Source: Ctenopharyngodon idella (Eukaryota > Chordata > Actinopteri > Cypriniformes > Xenocyprididae). From it: a stretch of DNA of 64,000 nt. How positions within the stretch are numbered: position 1 is the stretch's first letter; every line of letters starts with the position of its first letter. The notes under the pieces were generated by a model. It did no database searches. It had not been told where the DNA came from and was given only the letters and a program-made list of their open reading frames with translations. Position numbers and translations under genes: made by a program. The stretch lies in NCBI RefSeq assembly GCF_019924925.1, contig NC_067228.1:26073957-26137956 (forward strand). The letters run 5' to 3'. Positions 11,875-22,485 of this stretch are shown here, piece by piece.

Positions 11875-12125
11875 TATATATATTTATTTTGAAATCTGAA
11901 ATAATTTGATGTTGTTTTAAGGATTTTTACTGGCATTTTTTTTTTTTTGCACTGTTGGATTCTCATCCAGGTGTTTTCGATGGATTTGGACACCAGTTAT
12001 TTATTGGGGCTATTTCTTGTTTGGAAACCTCCAGAGACACCATCTCATCTGAATTGTAAAGCCTGAATCGATTAATTATTCTTTCAGTTGATTATCAAAG
12101 AAAATGATGTCCCAGATTGTTTGTT
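11875..12125 (+). repeat. Local duplication, copy B
   Basis: Direct-repeat partner of 10855-11110, about 1.0 kb downstream. TGGAAACCTCCAGAGACACC and the flanking blocks are shared. A poly-T run interrupts it near 11937-11948. Confidence 0.65.
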
Positions 12126-12129
12126 ATTT

Positions 12130-12495
12130 GCTTATTTCTTTCCATTTTTATTTGTTGTTATTATTATTGTTTTCCATTTCAAAATCTATACTGTAGCTTA
12201 CAAATCTGCTGTTTGGCTATTTCTGCTATATTATTCAGCACATTAAACACGTATCCAACACTTAAAACAGGGACGCTTCTTCACCTGGAGCAACCTTGCT
12301 CTAGGGTAGTGATAAGTTCAGTCTAAGGTTCGATCCAGGTTAACAGCCCAGATTAGTACTTCCTAAGCGCCTTCTTTATGTACAAAAGACCGTTTGTAAG
12401 GATTCTGTAAGGTCCACTTATTAACACCTTCGCCAACAAATGACAGTCTCTCCCGTTAAGCACTATAGTTATGCTGTTACTCACTCTGTGCCATC
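12130..12495. other. Intergenic DNA, no feature seen
   Basis: T-rich at first, then complex. GGTTCGATCC near 12328 resembles a pol III B box, but no paired A box or tRNA fold was found. Confidence 0.35.
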
Positions 12496-12499
12496 AGAC

Positions 12500-12690
12500 A
12501 TCCTATTAGAAAGAGAACAAATGGCCCAGGGTTTTCTCTTTGACCAAACTAAAGCCATGTGACTTCCCTTTATCGCTACATCCATCATGAATGGATCAGA
12601 GGCACAGCAGGAGGTCCTGTTCCATTTGTGGCATTTACCAGCTGCAGATGATTGGGATGGATTGATTTATCTGTTTATTGATTAGGCTTG
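12500..12690. promoter_or_regulatory. Candidate conserved non-coding element
   Basis: A transposon-free, complex stretch ending in TTGATTTATCTG and TTTATTGATTAGG (12660-12686), which resemble HOX/PBX-type TGATTTAT and homeodomain sites. The call rests on composition and motifs only. Confidence 0.25.
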
Positions 12691-12699
12691 TATGATGGA

Positions 12700-13415
12700 C
12701 GGGAGACGCCCATGGGCGGGTTTTGTGTATGTGTATGGTAGGGTTGCCAGTTGCAGCGGTCAGGAGAGGTGTTTTTCTTTTCTTTTTTTAACATCAATAG
12801 GCCCTTCTTATCTGCACTTTTATTCTCTTTCCCAATTCATCCATACAATGACTTCAATACACCTCTTCTATGATGAACTTATATATGTATATGATATAAA
12901 CATATTTTTAGAGGGGCATAGAGTCAATAATTGTCAGATTGATACTCTGTCATATCATAATGAAGAAAAAAAAGCTTTATTAAAGAATGGAGCTCTTGAA
13001 AAGAAACTTAAGTTTGGCATAAATTTTTATTAATATTTCTTAGAGAAAAAAAAAAATTATTTGGTTTTACTTCTCAGTAATATTATAGCCATATTATAAT
13101 ATTAATAAGCCTTTAATGCCTACATAGCCTATAACGCATAAAGCTTGCCACAGCGCACCGGCAGAAATAATGATTATGAATGAGTCTGGGAAAAACATGT
13201 ATTTTCGAAGTTGACGATGCTGACTCGTCATCTCCGCAGTAATGGACGCACGCGCCTATATGCACGTTTCATACGGATTACATAACCTGAGAATATTTGT
13301 TTTCTATTTGAATTGGTTCATTTAAAAGTAGATATTTTGCTTTCTATAGATATATTTTTCATGTCTGTGAGGCAAGTTTACATGGAGTTTCGGTTCTTTT
13401 TTTTTTTTTTTTTGG
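12700..13415. other. AT-rich intergenic DNA, no feature seen
   Basis: The 113-codon frame at 12692-13033 has no domain and ends in low-complexity sequence. A CpG-containing tract lies near 13150-13270, and a poly-T run at 13398-13414. Confidence 0.4.
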
Positions 13416-13419
13416 CACG

Positions 13420-13590
13420 CTCAAGTTCACAGAGAGAGACGGCAAAAAGTGCACCCCGTATGGTTTCATTATTTTACAAAAGCACGTTTTGTTGTTATTG
13501 TGGGTGTACACAAATAAAAGTAGACTCTTCACAGATTCAGAAGATGTATTACTCTTATCTGTATGACCAAACATTAAGTGCAAGTGATTG
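13420..13590 (+). repeat. Interspersed repeat, copy 2 (partner 8755-8960)
   Basis: TTATTTTACAAAAGCACGTT and GTGTACACAAATAAAAG plus the following TTCACAG block match 8755-8960 in order and strand. Confidence 0.5.
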
Positions 13591-13594
13591 CACC

Positions 13595-14010
13595 GGCGCC
13601 TCCATATTAGCTGTCATGCAGCACGCTACAATTCAGATTTCACACTCCGCAGAAACACTTGAATAGCCCATATTTTTCTAGGTTAACGTTAAAGCGAGCG
13701 GCCATGTAAAGTTGCTACTACTTGCATCAGATGATAAGCCATATTTTAGGTCGATGGATGATAGGCGAGTGTTTGGATGTCCTGCCCGATGTAATGCAAT
13801 TACCACATAGACCAGCTGTTAACGATCTGTCCGTCACAAACTGCATGACTTCGCCACTTCCTGTGGATTTTTTTTTTCCTGCGACTAGTCAACTGTTAGG
13901 GGGCAGACTTAATATTATATAGGATTTTATGACATAGCAAAGTTAGTTCATATTGTAGAATGTCATGTGGTGCAACTCCCAATATATATATATATTAAAT
14001 ACCTTTTTTT
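13595..14010. other. Intergenic DNA, no feature seen
   Basis: Ends in a short TA run (13983-13995) and a poly-T run just before the TTAA element at 14017. Nothing else is recognised. Confidence 0.35.
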
Positions 14011-14334
14011 TTTTAAGGGCATATTGCAGGTTAAACATTTTTTTTGAGATGAATATATAATCTTGTAGGTAAATATCATATGAAAAGGTACTGCAGGATT
14101 TAAAAATGTTTTGCAGGACATAAGGCCACAAATTTAGTAGATAAAGTGACGGTCCCTGTAAAAAACATTTTTTTTTTTTAGTTTTTTTTTTTCAGCGTCG
14201 CGTAATTTTACGTCATGAGAGGGAGTCGTTTGCCTAGCTCTGTGTTGACTCAGTGCAGAGTAGGTTGGTATTCAGTAACAGCGGTTGTGAATCAGTGTGT
14301 TTTCGGTAGTTTTTGTATTCTATTTATCATTGTC

Positions 14335-14556
14335 ATGGTAAATTATTGTGTTTGTGGAGGTTGCACAAACTCCAGCCTGTCAGGACATCGAGTCCAGAGG
14401 TTTACTAACAAGAAAAAGGACACTGCTATCTTCCGTGCCGGGGTGTGTTTTGTGCAGGTGAAGAGACGGGACTTCACTTCTGCATCTGCTTCAAAAAACA
14501 CGTTCGTTTTAGACCGGAGGATTATCATCCCGGCGATATGGAATTCAACATTGTAA
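14335..14556 (+). pseudogene. THAP-domain protein fragment (transposon-encoded)
   Basis: From ATG at 14335 the frame begins M-V-N-Y-C-V-C-G-G-C-T-N, with the N-terminal Cys pair of a C2CH THAP zinc finger, followed by the basic stretch VQVKRRDFTSAS expected in the middle of such domains. THAP domains bind DNA in transposases and in derived host proteins. After K-N-T, near residue 57, the frame loses the distal Cys-x2-His segment: the codons for R-P-E-D-Y-H-P appear in another frame just downstream, so a small deletion has removed the second zinc-ligand pair and shifted the frame. It then stops at 14554-14556. A longer in-frame start exists at 14215, but homology begins at 14335. An AATAAA lies at 14583. 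Non-functional. Confidence 0.75.
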
Positions 14557-15373
14557 TACTACTGTAAATGATGATATTAAATGAATAAACTTACACACGT
14601 GATGCTTCACCGTTTTTACGTGAATCAATTTCAACCGATTTCAACACTGATGAATACAAATTATTTTCACAAATGGATACAGTCTCACACACACAAAACA
14701 GTTTTGAATTATGTGCTGGTAATGTAACTCCAATTTCATTCATGCCATGTATGTACACTCAAGTACACTCAACTACATACTCACAACATCATATGCATCC
14801 TCACACTATCAGTGAATGGGCACGGAATAAACTCATAACACAGAATTAATGAATAAAGGATAACATGAAACACATACAGTATACTGTCTGTGGTTTGGCC
14901 GCTGGCGGGAGACATGATGGTCACCGAGATGCAACTCAACGAAAACGTGAACTGTGCACCGTAGGTCTTTTTTTTTTATTATTATTCTTTATATAAATAT
15001 ATATATATACATTTGCTAACTACCAAATCAGTCGTAATGACAAACCGCTATATCACATAACGTTAGTGTACACGGATATTAGGCTAACGAGTGTGACATA
15101 CGCCTGATCAAAGTTTATTAGTTTCTGTTAGTAATCAGTACTCCTAGATGACCAATACTAGCTTTGCTATTACCGGATACATGATAATAATCTGTACAAT
15201 ATTGTGATCTGAGCACAGTGTTACATAACGTTAGCTAACGTGTATATATAGCTAACATTGGTCTCCTGCCCTGTTCTCCACTGGTTTTCCTCACACCATA
15301 ACTCAGTCTGTCTCCTCTGACCGTTGTTCTGTCTAATCCTGGCCTGTCCCTGCTTTCTTGGCCACATAGCAGG

Positions 15374-15451
15374 CTAACTGTATGGCTGTAGTCTGTCATA
15401 TGAGTATGAATAAACAATTTCCTCAACGTCTGAACTGTCATTGTGATCCAT
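15374..15451 (-). pseudogene. Short acidic N-terminal segment of second Kolobok ORF
   Basis: On the - strand, ATG at 15451-15449 opens a 25-residue frame with an acidic S-D-V-E-E start and ending Y-D-R-L-Q-P-Y-S before TAG at 15376-15374. The Q-P-Y end and acidic lead resemble the P-Y-Q-F-E-P-E segment on the opposite side of the other Kolobok-like element (32910-33011). In fish, proteins with such starts are often annotated as P2X7-like zinc-coordinating-domain proteins (recollection, not verified). Either a premature stop or a lost segment ends it; no cysteine cluster follows. Confidence 0.4.
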
Positions 15452-15664
15452 TGTTTTCCTATTGTTTATATTGACCGCACTCCCTCCCGTTACATCACTT
15501 CCGATTTGGCATTTTTCAGATGCGGAAGTAAAATTCTCTCACAAAAAACGACTCCAGAAGCCTCAGTAGTGTATTTATACATGTATTTTAAAGAAAATCT
15601 AGTTCCCACATTATTTTTCTATACATTGAGTCACTGAAGCTCTAACCTGCAATATGCACTTTAA

Positions 15665-16010
15665 CATCACATAACATTTTTTTTTAATCTTTACATTTAA
15701 ATGAAACCAACATAAATACAAAGATCAAAATTCTAAAACTTGTGTTTTAAACTAAATTTTTAAAAGACTTTTCTTGTTTTTTTTACCATGGACACTCATA
15801 TGTATGTATTGTATGATGCAATATCTACGCTCAATATCACAGCTCCACCAAATGCTGGATACATTTCATTTCCTGCTTTAGCTGCTTTGTGCTTTACCTA
15901 TTTGTGTTATTTTACTGTTGCGATCTAAATTATATTGGAATTATAATTTGGATCATTGATGTTCTGTTCATTTGTATCATCGGTGGTAAGTAGTGTAGAT
16001 ACCTGTAGAT
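15665..16010. other. AT-rich DNA without a recognised feature
   Basis: Poly-T patches at 15681-15686 and 15777-15784; no transposon ends or exon signals. Confidence 0.4.
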
Positions 16011-16011
16011 C

Positions 16012-16193
16012 AGGGGTAGCCAAAACTGCTTTTGGAGGGCTACCATTCTGCAGAGTTTAGCTCCAACCCTAATCAAACACACCTGAACCAACTAATCAAG
16101 GTGTTCAGGATTACTTGAAAATAACAAGCAGCTGATTTGGGGTGGAACTGAAGTGTGCAGGAAGGTAGCCTTCTAAGAGCAGAATTGGCTAAC
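16012..16193. mobile_element. Short hAT-like MITE (GGAGGGCTACC ends)
   Basis: The left end reads TAGCCAAAACTGCTTTTGGA and then GGGCTACC; the right end, reverse-complemented, reads TAGCCAATTCTGCTCTTAGA and then AGGCTACC. The interior CTCCAACCCTAATCAAACAC and ACACCTGAACCA is typical of a very common cyprinid repeat that ends in GGTGTCCAAACTC-like sequence (recollection). No coding capacity, no clear target duplication. Confidence 0.6.
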
Positions 16194-16242
16194 ACATCCA
16201 TTATGCACCATACTAAACATGACCTTTCTGTCATTTTCTCAG

Positions 16243-16419
16243 GTGCTCCAGAGGTCACGTGCATGTGGGGATCAGCGGGCCACTCTGCAGGAATTATTGC
16301 GCTGGCGGAGGAGTGTTTGTGACGGTCGACCAGACTGGCAGAACGCTTGGCTCCACACAAACACCTCACCCACCCTAACGGTGAAGACCAAGAGTCCCAG
16401 AAAGAAAGCATCGCCCTAG
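16243..16419 (+). CDS. Candidate terminal coding exon of an unidentified host gene
   Basis: A textbook acceptor (pyrimidine tract CTTTCTGTCATTTTCTCAG, AG at 16241-16242) precedes a 177 bp CpG- and GC-richer segment. Frame 1 from the first exon base is open to TAG at 16417-16419 (58 residues). It includes the charged stretches Q-R-S-R-A-C and E-L-L-R-W-R-R-S and a basic tail K-T-K-S-P-R-K-K. The other two frames are also open for about 26 and 43 codons, so the true phase is uncertain and could place the stop earlier. No protein family was recognised. Downstream lies a long transposon-free tail resembling a 3' UTR. No matching upstream coding exon is identified in the window, so the previous exon may lie before base 1. 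Confidence 0.35.
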   Translation: MLQRSRACGDQRATLQELLRWRRSVCDGRPDWQNAWLHTNTSPTLTVKTKSPRKKASP

Positions 16420-18360
16420 AGATTGTGGTCTTCCTGAGTTAAACCTCAGTTAAACCCCACTCCTTAGGCCCGATGACCCTTTTTATGTTTTGCCCTTCAC
16501 ATAGGGGTGGGCATCCTCTAAATAGAGCCAAACTCTGAACTCACGAGAGGAGGGCATCCCAATTTGTTCTTGTTCCTCTCTTCACTTCTTTTGAAACAAT
16601 CAAAGGTTCCTTGTAAAATGGTTCCACATGTCTCTCTAGCTAATGGCCAACTGTGACCAAATAACTGCCCCCAAAGACTACCAATCCCTGTCCTGAAGAA
16701 ACAAAGGGGACATGGCTATTATGAATCCCATTCGCAGTGTCCTAAACATCTCACTGTTTGAAAGTTCTCATCACGTCGCCTTGATTGCAACCCATCGACG
16801 CTATCTTAGGGCTGTGCAAACATATCTCAACTGTGCTACTGCGTGCTATAGTCTACATTGTGGGCCATATTTTAGTTTTAAACCCTGGTGCTGGTCGCTC
16901 CACATGTGGTTGTTGTTGCCTGGGTTGGGTAAAAAGTGCCAGTTCTGTTCCAACTCGAGCACTCGAGACACATGGACGCGACAGACCTTAAAGTTTACAA
17001 GACAAAAACTTTGTGTTGACCTCATAGGCCTAGCTTTGTCAACAAAGTCCTCCTTCAGGTTCAGGAAAGCAGCTACACCTCACGCTTTTTCAGGTGCTTT
17101 GGTTACCCTCCATCAGGGTTGGCAACCATCACACACAGGTTGTGACCTTACAAAGAGGTCAGGGTTCAGGGAAATTATTAGTAACATCACAAGTCCACAA
17201 CATTTCCACCAGCTTCTGGACTACATTCATCGTTCACTCTAGGCTAATGTGCTCACACTTCTGCAACATGAAACCAAGAGGTTTTACAAGACATACTGTT
17301 GACGAACTTGAAGACGCCTGATTTATATCAAATGGTTAAAGAGCACAATTCTCCTAATACACCTTTAGATGGAACAATCATTACTAGTGATGGATATTAC
17401 TGCCGATTTGACTCCCGCAACAAAAGTTCTTGGATTCTTCCTCAAAGGTGCTTATGTACGAATGCTGGGTTGTATGGTAACATGTCAGTACCTTAGTAGA
17501 TGATCTGTACAAACAGCACATGACCTTTGGTCTCCCTGAAGTTCAGAATATTCATGTCTCTCGTTGTTCCTATTGTGTGAAGGTACCCAGATGCCTCCAA
17601 ATAGAGTTCTCGAGGCATTTGATTTATCCATACAGTGCGCACGTTCAGATTTATTACCTGAGAGAACTTGGGTAAATATTTTTGGACCTTGAACACTGGG
17701 TTCGCACCAGGAGCCCAACCATAAGCACAGCCATGTACCTGACGTACAGGTGCTTTTCTGAGAATAAGCAGAACTTGACCTTCTGGTTCTGGTTGTCTTC
17801 ATGACTGAATAGATGAGTTATGTACAGATTGCAAATGTTTTGATGAGTATAATGGCAAATTGTCTTTATAATGGAAAGCTATCCTGAATGTTCAAGAATG
17901 CAATGACAGAAGGACTAAGGTGGTGGGTTTTATAGTGTGAATATCATTTTAGTACAGAATGATTGTTTATTCATAGTAAACTCTTTAGCCGTTCTCCATC
18001 CCCACAGGACTGCGGTCAATCTTTGAAAATGTATAAAGATATTTAATTTATTGTACAGAATTTTTGTGTTTCTGCAAGTACATTTGAGTTGCACTTTGCC
18101 ACTGTTTTGTTTAAGCTTCATTTAGAGTGTCACTTCTTGCCTGTTTGCTTATCCTGAAGGCGCCGTCCTGACTTGCTGAAAAAAGGGTCCCCAAATGTTA
18201 TACCTTCTAAAAAAGAGTCCATTCAGTCCCTTTGACACAATGATCAATATTTGAATGTACATGCATTAAATCTGGGAACAGTGACTTAATATGTATGGTT
18301 TACATAACCAGTTTTGTTTAATGATTGTATTGAAACCGTAAATTATTTTCAATGTAAAAC
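16420..18360 (+). other. Candidate 3' UTR: ~1.9 kb free of recognised repeats
   Basis: In a window where most kilobases carry a recognisable transposon, none is seen here. ATTAAA at 18265-18270 is followed by T/GT-rich sequence (18280-18330), a plausible polyadenylation context; an alternative AATAAA lies near 18750. The 176-codon open frame at 16712-17242 and shorter ones show no domain and are treated as chance. Confidence 0.35.
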
Positions 18361-19095
18361 ATGATCTAAAATTCACTCAATGATTTTTAAGGCCCAGTTT
18401 TGTGAGTCATACTTTCTGGCTCGTTAAATCAATACGAAGGCTTATGTATTTCATATCTTCCCAAGTAATGTGAATACTCCCTTTCCCCATTCCATTGGAC
18501 GGTGGTTTAAGCATCTTTCACTGCTGTGCAGTCCTGCAGATCAGAGACGCATATTAAAAATCACTGTGCAGGCCAGTGCTGATGGAGACCGAAACTCACT
18601 TCATGGGTTTGATCCACAGTTTTGGAATAGCTGCTTTGCATCGCTACTGCTTAACAGGGTTACAATACTATTATTTAAAACAATTTATTGAAGAAAAAAA
18701 TAATGCTATTTTATGATGACTTTCCATCAATACTACAAAGCAAAAAGAGAATAAAAAGAACTGTACAGTATGAGCCCATTTTTATACTCTGTTGTTGAAA
18801 AGGGAACGTATGTTAACGCATGAGATCTCTCTTACGTACATGCCCCATCTGTCTGTTTTTCTGTGCTTAGTCTGATACAGTGTGGAGATATAGACTTCAT
18901 TGGATCATGCCCTTTGTCTTAACTGGTGCTGTGGAACCATCCAGACATGATGTTATGAACTTCCTCTCACCCTCCAGCCCAACACGGCCTCGTTATAACA
19001 GACTTATTGATTTGATGGCAAAACAATGGCCAGAAATGGTTTGGTTAAGCTCAATATGTAGAGAACATCTCCCAGTATTCCAGTCGAGACCAGCT
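18361..19095. other. Intergenic stretch without a clear feature
   Basis: A frame open from 18880 to 19191 on + has no domain and runs into repeat sequence, so it is not called. A CAG acceptor-like site at about 18876-18878 has no strong donor partner. Confidence 0.35.
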
Positions 19096-19099
19096 CATT

Positions 19100-19830
19100 T
19101 GATTCCAAGTCACGACCATAACCAGAATAGGGTCGGATTCAAGTCAAGGCTGAGTCCAAGACCACAGTCAAGTCAAGTCACCTTTATTTAAACAGTGCTT
19201 TATACAAAACAGATTGTTTCAAAGCGGCTTTACAGTGACAACAGGAAAATTATTCAATAATGCAAACAGAGTTCATTTCAGCTGTACAGCAGTGTCATTG
19301 TTCAGCTGAAGTCAGTTCAGTGTCGATTCAGTTCCGTTGTAAAGATCATCAATTATTAAATTAGTTCATTTCATCTATAAAGCAGTACTTCAGAAAATAG
19401 TAAAGTCATCGTCCAGCTCAGTTTTCATCCAATAGTGTCAGTGCAGTCAAATCAATAATATTGATATTTATCAATATTAATATTAGGTGTCCCCAACTAA
19501 GCAGGCCAGAGGCGACAGTGGCAAAGAACCCAAACTCCATCAGGTGACAGAATGGAGACAGAAAAAAAAAAAAAAAAACCTTGGGAAAAACCAGGCACAG
19601 TCGGGGGCCAGTTCTCCTCTGGCCAACGAACGAACACGGTGTGATTATGATTCAGGCTGCAGTCAGAAATCACATTGTGAATTGGTAGCATTCAAATATT
19701 TCATCCAGTTCCTTGCCTCTGTCTTGACTCGACCTCAACCCTTTTCTGGTCTCGGTCTTGACTCGGACTCGACCTCTCTTCTCAGTTTTGACTCAAGACT
19801 TAAATGATCTGGTCTCAAATACAACACTGA
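19100..19830. repeat. Composite repeat: GTCAAGTC-rich repeat split by a LINE-type tail
   Basis: The outer pieces (19100-19153 and 19715-19810) share TCAAGTC, GGACTCGACC and GGTCTTGACTCGG-type words and look like the two halves of one repeat. Between them, 19155-19650 begins AAGTCAAGTCACCTTTATTT, the reverse complement of a common fish retroposon 3' tail ending AAATAAAGGTGACTTG, and continues with CCCCAACTAAGCAGGCCAGA and CTTGGGAAAAACCAGGC words found widely in cyprinids. A poly-A run (19561-19578) lies inside. Likely a minus-strand non-LTR tail inserted into an older repeat. Confidence 0.5.
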
Positions 19831-19834
19831 CATC

Positions 19835-20230
19835 TCCATCTATCTCAAGACATTGAAAACAAAGTCATTCAGATTACTGTGCTTGCTCAAATATGCAGAG
19901 CTCAACAAAATATTAAATTACCATGGCTGTTGCTGTCTTTTGTAGTCGATGTGTTTTAGTTTTGTTTTGTTTCTTTATGATAATCTGTAAATTATATATA
20001 AACATGCCTATTACTTCAATACATGTTTGTGCAAACGAAAAAAAAAAATGTCTTGGTACATATTTTGTTTTGAAATGTTTTATAAAGTTCCTGTACAGCA
20101 ATAAAGCACAGTGTCAGTCAACTGACAAAAAAAAATCTGATTATTTCTTAAAGTGGGTGGAAAAGACAGGTATTTTGGAGGAAATTTAGGGGTTTGAAAA
20201 ACACCAGCCTAGTTCACAAAGAAACCTGTT
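19835..20230. other. AT-rich DNA, no feature seen
   Basis: Overlapping short frames on both strands are hydrophobic or low complexity. Nothing supports a gene. Confidence 0.4.
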
Positions 20231-20235
20231 TTTAA

Positions 20236-20632
20236 AGGCCCACTGAAAGTGCCTTGAAACACGCAGCATTATTCAGTGTGTTGACAATTTCCACTGAAAC
20301 AGGAAGACAAGGTGGGACATATGGAACAGCTCCTCCCCTTTTTTTTAAATAGCCAATAGAGTTTTGTTTATATCACAGCTTGGCCAGAGCCGCTGAGCTT
20401 AGTTAAAGCCGCAGTTTCCTGCTAATCTCATCCATATCACTTTAAAATATAGCATTCTGTGCAGAATTTAAATGGGTCCGAAATGTTTTGTGGTATGCGC
20501 CGACTCGCGCATATTATCAGCTCTGTGCTATCGTGTCTCTGGACTGATTGGACAGAAAATCTGATGAGAAGCTGAAGTGCAGAGTGATGTCATCAAAATC
20601 GTTGATCGATATTGGACGGAAGAGAGAGACTG
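20236..20632. mobile_element. Left part of a TTAA-type DNA element
   Basis: TTAA at 20232-20235 is followed by AGGCCCACTGAAAGTGCCTTG, a terminal motif recognised from cyprinid DNA repeats. The element is interrupted at 20633 by a Tc1-like insertion; 23476-23520 may be its continuation. The right terminus is not found. Confidence 0.4.
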
Positions 20633-20851
20633 CAGTGCATCTGGAAAGTATTCACAGCGCTTCACTTTTTCCACATTTTGTTATGTTACAGACTTATTCC
20701 AAGATAGATTAAATTCATTATTTTCCTCAAAATTCTACAAACAATATCCCATAATGACAACGTGAAAAGTTTGTTTGAAATCTTTGCAAATTTATTAAAA
20801 ATAAAAAATGAAGGAAAAATAAAAAATAAAAATAAAAATCACATGTACATA

Positions 20852-22465
20852 CAGTGGGTATGGAAAGTATTCAGACCCCCTTAAATTTTTCACTTTTTGT
20901 TATATTGCAGCCATTTGCTAAAATCATTTAAGTTCATTTTTTCCTCATTAATGTACACACAACACCCCATATTGACAGAAAAACACAGAATTGTTGACAT
21001 TTTTGCAGATTTATTAAAAAAGAAAAACTGAAATATCACATGGTCCTAAGTATTCAGACCCTTTGCTCAGTATTTAGTAGAAGCACCCTTTTGATCTAAT
21101 ACAGCCATGAGTCTTTTTGGGAAAGATGCAACAAGTTTTTCACACCTGGATTTGGGGATCCTCTGCCATTCCTCCTTGCAGATCCTCTCCAGTTCTGTCA
21201 GGTTGGATGGTAAACGTTGGTGGACAGCCATTTTTAGGTCTCTCCAGAGATGCTCAATTGGGTTTAAGTCAGGGCACTGGCTGGGCCATTCAAGAACAGT
21301 CACGGAGTTGTTGTGAAGCCACTCCTTCATTATTTTAGCTGTGTGCTTAGGGTCATTGTCTTGTTGGAAGGTAAACCTTCGGCCCAGTCTGAGGTCCTGA
21401 GCACTCTGGAGAAGGTTTTCGTCCAGGATATCCCTGTACTTGGCCGCATTCATCTTTCCCTCGATTGCAACCAGTCGTCCTGTCCCTGCAGCTGAAAAAC
21501 ACCCCCACAGCATGATGCTGCCACCACCATGCTTCACTGTTGGGACTGTATTGGACAGGTGATGAGCAGTGCCTGGTTTTCTCCACACATACTGCTTAGA
21601 ATTAAGGCCAAAAAGTTATATCTTGGTCTCAGACCAGAGAATCTTATTTCTCACCATCTTAGCAAACTCCATGTGGGCTTTCATGTGTCTTGCACTGAGG
21701 AGAGGCTTCCGTCGGGCCACTCTGCCATAAAGCCCCGACTGGTGGAGGGCTGCAGTGATGGTTGACTTTCTACAACTTTCTCCCATCTCCCGACTGCATC
21801 TCTGGAGCTCAGCCACAGTGATCTTTGGGTTCTTCTTTACCTCTCTCACCAAGGCTCTTCTCCCCCGATAGCTCAGTTTGCCCGGACGGCCAGCTCTAGG
21901 AAGGGTTCTGGTTGTCCCAAATGTCTTCCATTTAAGGATTATGGAGGCCACTGTGCTTTTAGGAACCTTAAGTGCAGCAGGAATTTTTTTGTAACCTTGG
22001 CCAGATCTGTGCCTTGCCACAATTCTGTCTCTGAGCTCTTCAGGCAGTTCCTTTGACCTCATGATTCTCATTTGCTCTGACATGCACTGTGAGCTGTAAG
22101 GTCTTACATAGACAGGTGTGTGGCTTTCTTAATCAAGTCCAATCAGTATAATCAAACACAGCTGGACTCAAATGAAGGTGTAGAACCATCTCAAGGATGA
22201 TCAGAAGAAATGGACAGCACCTGAGTTAAATATATGAGTGTCACAGCAAAGGGTCTGAATACTTAGGACCATGTGATATTTCAGTTTTTCTTTTTTAATA
22301 AATCTGCAAAAATGTCAACAATTCTGTGTTTTTCTGTCAATATGGGGTGCTGTGTGTACATTAATGAGGAAAAAAAAAAATGAACTTAAATGATTTTAGC
22401 AAATGGCTGCAATATAACAAAGAGTGAAAAATGTAAGGGGGTCTGAATACTTTCCGTACCCACTG
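20852..22465 (-). mobile_element. Tc1-like element B, full length (1614 bp)
   Basis: Flanked by TA (20850-20851 and 22466-22467), the insertion splits element A exactly at ACATGTACA|TA|AGTATTCACAGCC in A's terminal repeat. The ends CAGTGGGTATGGAAAGTATT and (reverse complement) CAGTGGGTACGGAAAGTATT are almost identical over roughly 215 bp. Each carries an outer and an inner AAGTATTCAGACCC direct repeat (inner copies near 21046 and 22256), the IR/DR layout of Sleeping-Beauty-type elements. Near-identical TIRs make it much younger than element A. Confidence 0.93.
21067..22083 (-). pseudogene. Tc1-like transposase of element B, nearly intact
   Basis: One continuous - frame from ATG (22083) to TGA (21069-21067), 338 codons, interrupted by one TAA at about 21607-21609. 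The N-terminal part (from 22083) has the helix-turn-helix region (S-K-E-L-P-E-E-L-R-D; K-V-P-K-S-T-V-A-S-I-I) and a GRPGKLSYRGRR basic hinge. The C-terminal part has F-Q-Q-D-N-D-P-K-H (second catalytic Asp) and L-N-P-I-E-H-L-W (catalytic Glu), as in DD34E enzymes. At the first catalytic site the family motif W-S-D-E-T-K reads W-S-E-T-K: the Asp codon is missing in frame, and the stop lies three codons further on. This copy is therefore doubly dead although the frame is otherwise preserved. Confidence 0.92.
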
Positions 22466-22485
22466 TAAGTATTCACAGCCTTCGC

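Larger units (their letters stand above)
14017..15660. mobile_element. Kolobok-like DNA transposon with THAP ORF remnant
   Basis: The element is flanked by TTAA on both sides (14013-14016 and 15661-15664). Its ends are an inverted repeat: left GGGCATATTGCAGGTTA, right (reverse complement) AGTGCATATTGCAGGTTAGA. It carries two opposed coding remnants: a THAP-domain start on + near the left end, and a short acidic segment on - near the right end. TTAA target sites plus a THAP protein fit the Kolobok superfamily (established family traits; assignment here is inference). The length of about 1.64 kb suggests internal deletion. Confidence 0.65.

Noticed and set aside
12325..12345. GGTTCGATCC, resembling a tRNA/SINE B box
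   Set aside because: No A box at proper spacing and no cloverleaf could be drawn.
16712..17321. 176-codon open frame downstream of the candidate terminal exon
   Set aside because: No recognisable domain and no splice or start context; treated as part of a 3' UTR-like tract.
18880..19191. 103-codon + frame near 18.9 kb as possible exon
   Set aside because: Runs into repeat sequence, lacks a good donor and has no recognisable domain.
21107..21765. Several + frames inside Tc1-like element B
   Set aside because: Antisense shadows of the transposase on the - strand.
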